From positions 1 through 7,594 of the forward strand of contig CAMPGU010000200.1 of the NCBI GenBank assembly GCA_946885645.1: a DNA stretch of 7,594 nt. The letters run 5' to 3'. Origin of the DNA: an uncultured Haloferula sp. Lineage in GTDB: Bacteria; Verrucomicrobiota; Verrucomicrobiae; Verrucomicrobiales; Akkermansiaceae. How positions within the stretch are numbered: position 1 is the stretch's first letter; every line of letters begins with the position of its first letter. This document shows, in pieces, positions 1 through 6,328 of this stretch. The notes below the pieces were generated by a model. That model did not search any database. It was not told where the DNA came from and was given only the letters and a program-made list of their open reading frames with translations. A program made the position numbers and the translations under genes.

Positions 1-188
1 GGTCTAGAATTCATGTACCCGAAGGCAAGCTGCCTGCGGCGTTTGTCTGCGGGAAGCTGTTGGAGGCCGGTCTTCTGGTTCCTCCCGCCGGCCCCGAGAC
101 CTTCCGCTTGCTGCCGCCTCTCAATGTCTCCAGCGCCGAGGTCAACGCGGCCCTGGCCATCATCAAGAGCGTTTTGTCCTCCCTTTGA
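1..188 (+). CDS. argD: Acetylornithine aminotransferase, C-terminal end (partial)
   Basis: The 5' end lies outside the window. Reading codons from base 3 gives 61 residues before the TGA at 186-188. This PLP-dependent enzyme converts N-acetylglutamate semialdehyde to N-acetylornithine in arginine synthesis, in the cytoplasm. What is visible is the C-terminal small domain: a GKLPAAFVCGKLLEAGLLV stretch, then AGPETFRLLPPLNVS, which matches the usual AGxxxxRLLPPL signature near the end of ArgD, followed by a final helix ending ALAIIKSVLSSL. The PLP lysine region is upstream and not seen. argF starts 43 bases downstream on the same strand, with no terminator-like hairpin between them, so the two are probably cotranscribed. 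Related class III aminotransferases (succinylornithine or GABA type) share this tail, but the argF neighbour favours ArgD. Confidence 0.88.
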   Translation, partial: SRIHVPEGKLPAAFVCGKLLEAGLLVPPAGPETFRLLPPLNVSSAEVNAALAIIKSVLSSL

Positions 189-231
189 TCCGTCGGGACC
201 ACCGGCCACCCTAACCTTTCGCACTTCCGTC

Positions 232-1128
232 ATGAAGCATCTCCTTTCCATCGAAGAACTCACCGCCGGTCAGATCACCTCGCTGCTGGACAGCGCGGTG
301 TCCCTGAAGGCCGGGCGCGGCGACCATCCGGAACAGCCGCTCGCGGGGCAAACGTGGGCGATGATTTTCACGAAGTCCTCCACCCGCACCCGTGTCTCCT
401 TCGAAGTGGGCATCCGGGAGCTCGGAGGCTTCCCCATGTTCCTCTCCAAGAATGACATCCAGCTTGGCCGCGGGGAGCCGATCAAGGACACCGCACGGGT
501 GCTCGGTCGCATGGTACACGGCTGCATCATCCGGACCTTCGCACAGCAGGACGTGGTGGACTTCGCCGGGTATTCCGGCATTCCCACCATCAATGCCCTC
601 ACCGACGAAGAGCATCCCTGCCAGATCCTCGCCGATCTTCTGACTGTGAAAGAGACGCTCGGCGGCTGGGAGGGGAAGAAGATCGCTTTCATCGGCGACG
701 GCTTTTCCAATATGACGATCTCGTGGATGTGGGCAGCGAAGAAGCTCGGCTTCGAGCTCGCCGTGGCCGCTCCCGCCGACTATCAGCCGCCTTCGGATTT
801 CCTCGCCAAGCTGGATGCGCCGAACGTCACGGTCACGGCCGATCCCGTGGCGGCCGCCAGCGGAGCCCACGTGATCAATACCGACGTGTGGCTTTCGATG
901 GGCCAGGAAGACCAGAAGGACAAAGAGGAGGCCTTCGGGCCTTTTCAGGTGAACGCGAAACTGCTCGCGCATGCGGCGGCGGGCCACGTCGTGCTTCATT
1001 GCCTGCCCGCCTACCGTGGCAAGGAGATCACGGAGGAGGTCCTGGAGAAGCATGCCGAGGTCATCTTCCAAGAAGCGGAGAACCGCCTTCACGCACAGAA
1101 GGCGATCCTCGTCGCCCTGGCGAAGTAG
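232..1128 (+). CDS. argF: Ornithine carbamoyltransferase
   Basis: Cytoplasmic enzyme that joins carbamoyl phosphate and ornithine to give citrulline in arginine synthesis. The 298 residues are close to the usual 300-310. Visible motifs are the carbamoyl-phosphate loop SSTRTR (49-54), HPCQ (128-131), the DVWLSMGQE ornithine loop (218-226; normally DxWxSMG) and HCLPAYRG (256-263), whose Cys257 is the signature cysteine of ornithine rather than aspartate transcarbamoylases. The N-acetylornithine form of Bacteroidetes has a different surrounding sequence, so true OTCase is favoured. The usual GDGNN motif reads GDGFSN (155-160), which looks like a one-residue insertion. The ATG at 232 is chosen because MKHLLSIEEL aligns with typical OTCase starts. 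An in-frame ATG at 13 would add 73 residues read out of frame from argD. No Shine-Dalgarno sequence precedes the start. It follows argD and converges on panE, with 20 bases between the two stop codons. Confidence 0.95.
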   Translation: MKHLLSIEELTAGQITSLLDSAVSLKAGRGDHPEQPLAGQTWAMIFTKSSTRTRVSFEVGIRELGGFPMFLSKNDIQLGRGEPIKDTARVLGRMVHGCIIRTFAQQDVVDFAGYSGIPTINALTDEEHPCQILADLLTVKETLGGWEGKKIAFIGDGFSNMTISWMWAAKKLGFELAVAAPADYQPPSDFLAKLDAPNVTVTADPVAAASGAHVINTDVWLSMGQEDQKDKEEAFGPFQVNAKLLAHAAAGHVVLHCLPAYRGKEITEEVLEKHAEVIFQEAENRLHAQKAILVALAK

Positions 1129-1148
1129 CGGGGATCCGGGTGCTGTTA

Positions 1149-2093
1149 CTATTTCGGCGCGCCGGACTGCCGCTCTTCCAGCCTCGCCTTGATTCTCTCC
1201 GCCAGCCTTTCCATGTGAGGCACGGCGACGCCGGCTTTTTGCGCCCGTCGCAAGGGCTCGCCCCAGATCGAGTCGAATTCCACCTCCCGGCCCTCCACAT
1301 AGTCGATCATGCTCGACGGCCGGTAAGGTCCCATGGGACGCGTGCGCTCGACGTTGAAGTCAATCAGGGAACCCTCCAATGGCAGGCCTTGGGCGCGGGC
1401 GGCCGAGATTACTTCGGCCATCAGCGCGCGGATCTCGTCTTCGATGCGCGGCGTCGCCAGCAGATCCTCGGTGGTCACCCCGCCTTCGGCGATCGCAAGG
1501 CCGTTGAAGGGGATGTTCCAGACCAGCTTCTTCCATTGCGCCTCCACCAGGCTCTCTGCCGCCTCCGTGGGGATTCCCGCGGCAGAGAAACGCCGGGCTA
1601 TTTCGCCGGCGCGTCCGCGCCCGTCGTTGATGAATTCACCCACGCTGATGCGCCCGCCGGCGGTGTGGCTTACGAGGCCGGGCGAGAGGCGGTTGAGGCA
1701 GACGAAGCAAAGGGCACCGAGCACGCGCTCCGGCCCGGCGATCTCCGCGATGCGTTCGCAGTTGCCGAGCCCGTTTTGAAGAGTGAGCACTTGGGTCTTA
1801 TCGTGCAGCAGGGGTGGCAAAACCTCGTCGAGCAGCTCATTGGAAGTGGTCTTCCAGGCCAGGATCACCAGATCCACTTGCCCGATTTCCGAAGTCGAAC
1901 GGAAAGCTTCGACCGCGGGCAAATGCAGATCTCCCGCCACGCTCTCTATGCGAATCCCTTCCCGCTTCACGGTATCGAAGTCGGAGCGGAGCAAGAAGCG
2001 CACGTCTTCTCCCGCCGCCGCCAAGCGCGCGCCATAGTAAAGGCCGATCGCCCCCGCGCCGACCACCGCCACCGATCCGAATGTCCAGCTCAC
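1149..2093 (-). CDS. panE: 2-dehydropantoate 2-reductase (ketopantoate reductase)
   Basis: NADPH-dependent cytoplasmic enzyme that reduces ketopantoate to pantoate for coenzyme A synthesis. The 314 residues fit the family (about 290-315). The N-terminal Rossmann fold shows GAGAIG (12-17), a cofactor-side lysine in AWKTT (Lys81) and QNG (106-108). In the C-terminal helical domain WKKLVWNIPFNGL (187-199) supplies Lys189, Asn193 and Asn197, corresponding to E. coli Lys176, Asn180 and Asn184. SSM (260-262) followed by REVEFD gives Ser261 and Glu272 at the positions of E. coli Ser244 and Glu256, one residue closer together. The start is GTG at 2093. A second GTG at codon 8 would begin right at the beta strand (VAVVGAGAIG) and cannot be excluded. 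It lies 70 bases downstream of the deacetylase gene on the same strand. PanE-family paralogues with other 2-keto acid substrates exist, so the exact substrate is inferred. Confidence 0.85.
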   Translation of the reverse strand: MSWTFGSVAVVGAGAIGLYYGARLAAAGEDVRFLLRSDFDTVKREGIRIESVAGDLHLPAVEAFRSTSEIGQVDLVILAWKTTSNELLDEVLPPLLHDKTQVLTLQNGLGNCERIAEIAGPERVLGALCFVCLNRLSPGLVSHTAGGRISVGEFINDGRGRAGEIARRFSAAGIPTEAAESLVEAQWKKLVWNIPFNGLAIAEGGVTTEDLLATPRIEDEIRALMAEVISAARAQGLPLEGSLIDFNVERTRPMGPYRPSSMIDYVEGREVEFDSIWGEPLRRAQKAGVAVPHMERLAERIKARLEERQSGAPK

Positions 2094-2119
2094 GGCAGGG
2101 AATTTAGGCGGAGCAGCCT

Positions 2120-2151
2120 CGTTCCCGCAATGGAATGTAGGATCGGGAACG
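2120..2151 (-). other. Inverted repeat between deacetylase and panE genes
   Basis: Perfect 8-base arms, CGTTCCCG at 2120-2127 and CGGGAACG at 2144-2151, separated by 16 bases, fill most of the 70-base gap between the two minus-strand genes. On the minus strand no T-run follows, so it is not a classical intrinsic terminator. It could be an RNA hairpin affecting read-through or message stability between the two genes, or a protein-binding site upstream of panE. The symmetry is directly visible; a function is not. Confidence 0.35.
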
Positions 2152-2163
2152 GCCCCATCGAGA

Positions 2164-3078
2164 TCAAAGCCCCCTGAACTCCGTCGCGAGTTTCTTCGCC
2201 GTTGCCACGGTGTTGCGGTGGATCTTGGCGGTGAATTCCGGCTGCCGGTTATAGCCGCCCCCGTAAAGCACCGCCACGGGCACGCGGTTGCGGATGAAGG
2301 CGCGCAGGAGGACCTCGTCCCGCCGCTGGAGATCTTTTACCGAGAGGTGCATCTGCCCGAAGCGGTCGTTGCGGTGATTATCCGCTCCAGCCACCCATAT
2401 CACGAGATCGGGCGCGAAGGTGTCCAAGGCTGCCGCCAAAGTGCTGAAGAGCTGCTTCAAATACATCTCCCCCTCGACGTAGCGCACCGTTTCGACGTCC
2501 ATCGAGCTGAGAACCTTGCGGGTCGGATAGTTTTTCCCGACGTGGATGGAGTAGGTGAAGACCCGGGGGTCGTCGCCGAGGATCGCGGCGGTGCCGTTGC
2601 CTTGGTGGGCATCCGTATCCACCACCATCACTTTGATCCCCGGCTGCCGCCCTTGGAGGTCGCGTATCGCAATCGCGACGTCATTGAAAACGCAGTAGCC
2701 CTCGCCATGCTCACGGAAGGCGTGATGCGTCCCGCCCGCGAGGCATACCGCCACTCCCTCTGTCAGGGCGGCGTGGCAGGTCTGCCGGGTCGCTTCCACT
2801 TCCGTGGCACTGCGATGGTAAAGCTGGGGCGTCACCGGCAGCCCGAGCTGGATCTGTTCCTTCCGGTCGAGGAGTCCGGAATAAATGCGTTCGATGTAGC
2901 CGGTGTCGTGAACGGTTTTCAGAAGGTGGGAATCGGCCACTTTCACCTCCACGATCTCCTCCGGCTTCAAAACCCCTCCCTGTAACAGCATGTCCTTGGA
3001 AATACGGAACTTCTCCATCGGGAAGGGGTGCCCCGACGGCAATTCCAGCTCCAGATCCTGGGAATAGAAGCAGCGCAT
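2164..3078 (-). CDS. Histone deacetylase family protein (class IV-like)
   Basis: Zinc-dependent amidohydrolase of the arginase/deacetylase fold, predicted to remove acetyl groups from acetyl-lysine or acetylpolyamines and release acetate. With the start at 3078 it has 304 residues, typical of the bacterial AcuC/HDAC11-like family. The N-terminus shows the ELPSGHPFPMEKF motif (12-24). The active site includes GGTHHAF (115-121; tandem His118-His119), GYCVFND (127-133), DTDAHQGNGT (154-163; zinc ligands Asp156 and His158), AGAD (230-233; third ligand Asp233) and YGGGY (272-276; catalytic Tyr276). All expected catalytic residues are present. A GTG start at 3159 would add 27 residues. I reject it because family members begin near MRCFYS and the extra stretch has visibly weaker G/C in third codon positions. 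However, a GGGGGAG run lies just before that GTG, and a GGAG lies before the ATG. The gene is divergent from the DUF485-actP pair. It resembles AcuC, which acts on acetyl-CoA synthetase in Bacillus, but the target here is unknown. Confidence 0.92.
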   Translation of the reverse strand: MRCFYSQDLELELPSGHPFPMEKFRISKDMLLQGGVLKPEEIVEVKVADSHLLKTVHDTGYIERIYSGLLDRKEQIQLGLPVTPQLYHRSATEVEATRQTCHAALTEGVAVCLAGGTHHAFREHGEGYCVFNDVAIAIRDLQGRQPGIKVMVVDTDAHQGNGTAAILGDDPRVFTYSIHVGKNYPTRKVLSSMDVETVRYVEGEMYLKQLFSTLAAALDTFAPDLVIWVAGADNHRNDRFGQMHLSVKDLQRRDEVLLRAFIRNRVPVAVLYGGGYNRQPEFTAKIHRNTVATAKKLATEFRGL

Positions 3079-3152
3079 GCGCTCCGCCACGGAACCACAG
3101 CCCGGGCACCTTGCCCAATGGATTTTCCCTGTGGCATCACCCCCTTGCGTTT

Positions 3153-3181
3153 TTGACACGATCTCCCCCGGCTGCTAGGCC
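3153..3181 (+). promoter_or_regulatory. Candidate promoter for the DUF485-actP pair
   Basis: A perfect TTGACA (3153-3158) is followed after 17 bases by TAGGCC (3176-3181), a poor -10 match. It lies in the 114-base divergent region between the deacetylase start (3078) and the DUF485 start (3193). If used, transcription would begin near 3188, leaving only a few bases ahead of the ATG, so the message would be almost leaderless. This agrees with the absence of a clear Shine-Dalgarno sequence there. The weak -10 makes the call tentative. I see no convincing promoter for the opposite direction in the rest of the gap. Confidence 0.3.
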
Positions 3182-3192
3182 TGCGGAAACCC

Positions 3193-3504
3193 ATGCAAAA
3201 CCCTAGCAAACCCGATTGGGACGAGCTGGCCCGGAGGCCCGGCTTCCAAGCCTTGATCGATGCGAAAAAGCGTTTCATCGTCCCGTGCTGCATTTTCTTC
3301 CTCCTTTACTATTCCGCCCTCCTTTATCTGGTCGGCTGGCACCCGGAGCTCATGAAGAAACCGCTGATCGGGAAGGTGAACGGAGCCTATCTCTTCGCCC
3401 TCTCCCAGTTCGCCATGGCCTGGGGCATGGCCTGGCTCTACATGCGGAAGGCTGCATCCTACGACCGCATGGCCGCCGAGGTCATCCGCGACGTCAACCA
3501 CTGA
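3193..3504 (+). CDS. DUF485 small inner-membrane protein (YjcH-like)
   Basis: 103-residue membrane protein of the DUF485 family, which accompanies ActP-type acetate symporters (yjcH-actP in E. coli). The molecular role is not established; it is thought to assist or modulate the transporter. A short cytoplasmic N-terminus carries the family-like pattern RRPGFQALIDAKKRF (14-28). Two hydrophobic helices follow, at about 28-48 (with LLYYSALLYLVGW) and 63-84 (AYLFALSQFAMAWGMAWLY). The tail Y-DRMAAEVIRDV (90-101) resembles the end of YjcH, where a DRLNNEV-like stretch occurs. The length equals that of YjcH (about 104). The first ATG is used; no strong Shine-Dalgarno precedes it. The symporter starts 13 bases after the stop, so the two are almost certainly cotranscribed. 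Confidence 0.88.
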   Translation: MQNPSKPDWDELARRPGFQALIDAKKRFIVPCCIFFLLYYSALLYLVGWHPELMKKPLIGKVNGAYLFALSQFAMAWGMAWLYMRKAASYDRMAAEVIRDVNH

Positions 3505-3517
3505 TTCCGCCGCCGCC

Positions 3518-5134
3518 ATGACCATCGCGATGTTTCTCGCCTTCGTGCTCGCCACGCTGGGCATCACCGTCTGGAGCGCCCGGAAAAACACCGGATCCAG
3601 TGCTTATTTTGCCGCGGGGCGCTCGATCACCGGCTGGCAGAACGGCCTGGCCGTCGCCGGGGACTACATGTCCGCCGCTTCCTTCCTGGGCATTTCCGGG
3701 ATGATCGCCTTTTTCGGCTACGACGGCTTCATGTACTCCGTCGGCTTCCTCGTGGCCTATCTCACGGTTCTTTTCGTGGTGGCGGAGCCGCTGCGAAATG
3801 CCGGGAAATACACCATGGCGGACCTGCTGGCCTACCGCCTGCAGGCGCGGCCCGTGCGCGCGGCGGCTTCCCTCAGCACCCTCACCGTGTCCACCTTCTA
3901 CATGGTGGCGCAGATGATCGGCGCGGGCGTCCTCGTCAGCACCCTGCTGAAGGATTACGGCTGGATTTCGGCGAACGGGGCCATCGCGGGTGTCGGCGTG
4001 CTGATGATCATCTACGTGATCTTCGGCGGCATGCGCGGCACCACCTGGGTGCAGATCATCAAGGCGATCCTGCTGATGGCTGCCACCTTCGTGCTCAGCT
4101 TCCTGGTGATGAAGCACTACGACTTCAGCTTCGCGAAGTTCTTCGATGCCATCGCCAACCTGAGCTATCAGGATGCCAAGGGGAACGAGGTCACGCGGAA
4201 CTTCCTCGATCCCGGCTGGAAATTCGGGGCCGCCGCCACTGCCGGGACGGGAGGCTGGGGACCGCTCGATCTCGTCTCGCTGGGCCTCGCCCTGGTGCTC
4301 GGCACGGCGGGCCTGCCCCACGTGCTCGTCCGCTTCTACACCGTGCCGGATGCGAAGACCGCGCGGGTCTCCGTGATCTGGGCCATGATCATCATCGGCG
4401 TCTTCTACCTGCTGACCACCTTCCTGGGCTTCGGCGCGGCCACCCTGCTGAAGCCGCACAATATCGCCAACGAGAACATGGCAGCCCCGGAACTCGCCCA
4501 CTTCCTGGGCGGGGATGTCTTCTTCGCCTTCATTTCCGCCGTGGCATTCGCGACCATCCTCGCCGTCGTCGCGGGCCTGACCATCAGCGCCAGCACGTCC
4601 TTCGCGCACGACTTCTACACGAATGTCCTCAACCACGGGAAGGAAGTCGCACCCCACAAGGAGGTCCGCATTGCCCGGATCGCCGCCTTCTTCGTCGGGG
4701 CCATCTCCATCGGCCTCGCGATCGTTTTCCAGAATATCAATGTCGCCTTCCTCGTCGGTCTTGCCTTCGCGGTGGCGGCCTCGGCGAATCTGCCGGTGAT
4801 CGTGCTCTCGGTGTTTTGGAAGCGTTTCAATACCGCGGGAGCGGTCGCCGGCCTGCTCGTCGGCTTGGCGGGGAGCATCCTTCTCATCATCATCAGCCCC
4901 AGCGTGATGGGGGTGGACGGGCCGGAGGTCGCCGCGGCCAAGCGCCGCCTCATTCAGGCCCCGGCGCTCTTCCCGCTGACGAATCCGGGAATCGTCAGCA
5001 TCCCCCTCGGCTTCCTGGCCGCGATCCTCGGCACGCTGGTCGGGAAGCGCGAACCGGAATCCGAAGCGAAGTTCGCGGAGTTCAGTGTCCGCGCCCACAC
5101 CGGCCTGGGCGCGGAAAAAGCAAGCGATCATTGA
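3518..5134 (+). CDS. actP: Cation/acetate symporter, sodium:solute symporter family
   Basis: 538-residue polytopic membrane protein of the SSS family, predicted to import acetate (and perhaps propionate or glycolate) with sodium. It closely follows E. coli ActP: GDYMSAASFLGIS (48-60) in the first core helix, FGGMRGTTWVQIIKA (169-183), GTAGLPHVLVRFYTV (262-276), FISAVAFATILAVVAGL (338-354) and FLVGLAFAVAASANLPVI (411-428). The C-terminus keeps the ActP-like pattern FSVRAHTGLGAE (522-533). ActP of E. coli carries an extra N-terminal hydrophobic signal-like segment; here the protein begins directly at the first core helix, and upstream extension would run into the DUF485 gene. A loop at about 206-250, rich in Gly and charged residues, carries YQDAKGNEV. 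A lactate/pyruvate-type SSS substrate is possible, but ActP is the best match. It pairs with the preceding DUF485 gene. Confidence 0.92.
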   Translation: MTIAMFLAFVLATLGITVWSARKNTGSSAYFAAGRSITGWQNGLAVAGDYMSAASFLGISGMIAFFGYDGFMYSVGFLVAYLTVLFVVAEPLRNAGKYTMADLLAYRLQARPVRAAASLSTLTVSTFYMVAQMIGAGVLVSTLLKDYGWISANGAIAGVGVLMIIYVIFGGMRGTTWVQIIKAILLMAATFVLSFLVMKHYDFSFAKFFDAIANLSYQDAKGNEVTRNFLDPGWKFGAAATAGTGGWGPLDLVSLGLALVLGTAGLPHVLVRFYTVPDAKTARVSVIWAMIIIGVFYLLTTFLGFGAATLLKPHNIANENMAAPELAHFLGGDVFFAFISAVAFATILAVVAGLTISASTSFAHDFYTNVLNHGKEVAPHKEVRIARIAAFFVGAISIGLAIVFQNINVAFLVGLAFAVAASANLPVIVLSVFWKRFNTAGAVAGLLVGLAGSILLIIISPSVMGVDGPEVAAAKRRLIQAPALFPLTNPGIVSIPLGFLAAILGTLVGKREPESEAKFAEFSVRAHTGLGAEKASDH

Positions 5135-5140
5135 CCGGGA

Positions 5141-5167
5141 GGGGCGGCTGCTCCGGCAGGCCGCCCC
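5141..5167. terminator. GC-rich hairpin between convergent genes
   Basis: GGGGCGGC at 5141-5148 pairs perfectly with GCCGCCCC at 5160-5167 across an 11-base loop. It starts 7 bases after the actP stop and ends 2 bases before the stop of the minus-strand membrane protein gene. It occupies nearly the whole 35-base gap, so a two-way terminator is the natural reading. There is no proper T-run on either side (CCTT on the plus side), which lowers confidence in intrinsic termination. Confidence 0.5.
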
Positions 5168-5169
5168 CT

Positions 5170-5529
5170 TCACTGTAGCAGCTTGATCACGAGCGCGGGG
5201 ATCAAGGGCGAAAAGAGCCAGATCCATGCGGCCCAGATCAGGCAGCCCGGGTGCGAGTCCAGGTCCACCGGCTGCCGCCAATCCAGATGCCCGCGGAATT
5301 TCGACATCCGCTCCGGCCACCAGATGCAAGCCAGCGGCACGAGGAAAAATGCAAGTCCCTGCATCGCGTATCCCGCCCCGCTCCGGTAAACCAGTATGCC
5401 GCACCAAAACGCCACCACGAGCAGAGCAGCCATCCGCTGCATGAGCCGGGCCCGGTCCACCGCATAATCTCCTTCCTTCCCGAAAGACCATTCCGGCTTG
5501 CCCTCCGGCCCGTCTTCTCGCTCGCCCAT
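5170..5529 (-). CDS. Small membrane protein of unknown function
   Basis: I do not recognise this 119-residue protein. It begins with about 30 charged, polar residues containing several Glu, Lys, Asp and Arg and no signal peptide. Three likely membrane helices follow: 33-48 (MAALLVVAFWCGILVY), 54-71 (YAMQGLAFFLVPLACIWW) and 95-116 (GCLIWAAWIWLFSPLIPALVIK). The loop between helices two and three (72-93) is hydrophilic, with PERMSKFRGH and DWRQPVDLDSHPG. The Trp-rich helices and short loops suggest an integral inner-membrane protein. The ATG at 5529 lies 10 bases after the stop of the lipoprotein gene, so the two are likely translated from one message. No Shine-Dalgarno is visible, which may indicate coupling to the upstream gene. 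Codon use matches the neighbours, supporting a real gene. Confidence 0.7.
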   Translation of the reverse strand: MGEREDGPEGKPEWSFGKEGDYAVDRARLMQRMAALLVVAFWCGILVYRSGAGYAMQGLAFFLVPLACIWWPERMSKFRGHLDWRQPVDLDSHPGCLIWAAWIWLFSPLIPALVIKLLQ

Positions 5530-5539
5530 CGGCTGGAAT

Positions 5540-6238
5540 CTATCTGGCCCCGAACATCCCGGCGATCACCTTTGCGGCGATCCCGTGGCCGCGGCGATTC
5601 GGGTGGTTCGCCGTGGCGAGCAGTTTGTCCTGCCTCACGCCCCGCTTCAGCTCCGCTTTCCAAGCCGCCCACACGTCGGCGACCGCCACGGTCTCCTCGG
5701 CCGCTACCCTGCGGATGATCCCCGCGCGAACCTCCAGCGGCTCGTCCGGGGCACCGATGCGGACATTGTCGGCTCCCGTGGGCGTGACGAAAACCACCGG
5801 GACGCCTCTCGCCCGGGCCGCGCGCGCCATGGTGCGCCATGACCGCTCGACCTCGCCCTCCGACAGCCGGCGGTCGTTCAACGCATAGTCGATGAAGATC
5901 ACGTCCGGGCGCATGGAAAGGACGTCCCGCTCGAATCTCGCGGCCCCCTTCGCGCTGTCTTCGCCGCCGGTCGCCGTGACGATGGCGTTGATCACGGCGT
6001 GCGGGTTCGCCTTCTGGATCTTCTCCATCGCCATCAGCGGGTAGGACTCGAAGGGCCTCACTTCCGGCGTCTCATGATAGCCGGAGGGCACGCTGTGGCC
6101 GTGGAAGACGAGATTGATGGTGCGGTTCTCCGGCCACTCCTTCTTGAGTTCCGCCAGCAAAGGCGCAGGGAGCTTCGGCTCGTCCACGGGGATAGCGGAG
6201 CAGCCGGCAAGGAGCAGGGGAAGAAGCAGCCACTTCAT
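5540..6238 (-). CDS. SGNH/GDSL hydrolase-like lipoprotein
   Basis: 232 residues with a short signal peptide ending in the lipobox LLAGC (9-13; lipidated Cys13), so the mature protein is predicted to be membrane-anchored outside the cytoplasm. The rest resembles an SGNH hydrolase, a fold that cleaves ester bonds in lipids or acetylated polysaccharides. Block I reads VFHGHSVPSGY (44-54; nucleophile Ser49, with His where the usual GDS has Asp). Block II is the Gly pair in TATGGED (88-94). Block III is DYALND (117-122; Asn121). Block V is NHPNRRGH (211-218; His212). The Asp that normally lies three residues before the catalytic His is replaced by Thr209. The substrate cannot be told from sequence. 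The start is ATG at 6238; GAGG sits only one base away, too close for a good Shine-Dalgarno. The small membrane protein gene follows after 10 bases. Confidence 0.82.
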   Translation of the reverse strand: MKWLLLPLLLAGCSAIPVDEPKLPAPLLAELKKEWPENRTINLVFHGHSVPSGYHETPEVRPFESYPLMAMEKIQKANPHAVINAIVTATGGEDSAKGAARFERDVLSMRPDVIFIDYALNDRRLSEGEVERSWRTMARAARARGVPVVFVTPTGADNVRIGAPDEPLEVRAGIIRRVAAEETVAVADVWAAWKAELKRGVRQDKLLATANHPNRRGHGIAAKVIAGMFGAR

Positions 6239-6269
6239 GCCTCAGGCTGAGAGTTTCCCCCTCCCGCCG

Positions 6270-6287
6270 CAAGCAGCCTCCTGCTTG
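6270..6287. other. Hairpin in the leader of the lipoprotein gene
   Basis: Perfect 7-base arms, CAAGCAG (6270-6276) and CTGCTTG (6281-6287), flank a four-base loop. They lie in the 89-base gap between the DUF488 stop and the lipoprotein start. On the minus-strand transcript the loop reads GAGG. No T-run follows in that direction, so it is a weak terminator candidate at best. It could otherwise be a 5' leader structure or a processing site separating the two pairs of genes. Confidence 0.35.
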
Positions 6288-6315
6288 ACCGCCTGCGTGC
6301 CGCCTTCCCTCGTCG

Positions 6316-6328
6316 GATGGAGTCCATC
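6316..6328. repeat. 13-base palindrome at the DUF488 stop codon
   Basis: GATGGA (6316-6321), a central G, then TCCATC (6323-6328), overlapping the stop codon of the DUF488 gene. With a one-base centre it cannot form a good RNA loop. If it has a role, a DNA-binding dimer site would be the more likely one. A symmetric element this short can also arise by chance. Confidence 0.2.

Noticed and set aside
3..12. Adjacent XbaI and EcoRI-like sites at the left edge, resembling a cloning linker
   Set aside because: The bases translate in frame as part of the ArgD C-terminal domain, so they fit natural coding sequence.
13..231. N-terminal extension of argF from an in-frame ATG at 13
   Set aside because: This stretch is the argD C-terminus read in another frame. 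The translated extension is Pro/Arg/Ser-rich with no OTCase similarity, whereas the argD frame gives a clear RLLPPL signature.
1155..1164. A 10-base palindrome CGGCGCGCCG near the convergent argF and panE ends
   Set aside because: It lies inside panE coding sequence, has no loop and no T-run, and GC-rich palindromes of this size are expected by chance here, so I do not call a terminator.
723..2177. A 484-codon open frame on the plus strand across argF and opposite panE
   Set aside because: It overlaps two well supported genes and its translation has no recognisable family features; it is a product of GC-rich codon bias.
3079..3159. A CPGC-containing N-terminal extension of the deacetylase from GTG at 3159, suggesting a zinc motif
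   Set aside because: There is only one Cys pair, third codon positions are less GC-rich than in the gene body, and family members start near MRCFYS. The extension is more likely leader and promoter DNA.
3494..5491. A 665-codon open frame on the minus strand opposite actP
   Set aside because: Its product is a low-complexity Glu/Gly/Arg/His/Asp-rich string with no domain, as expected from the reverse of a GC-rich transporter gene. actP on the other strand is unmistakable.
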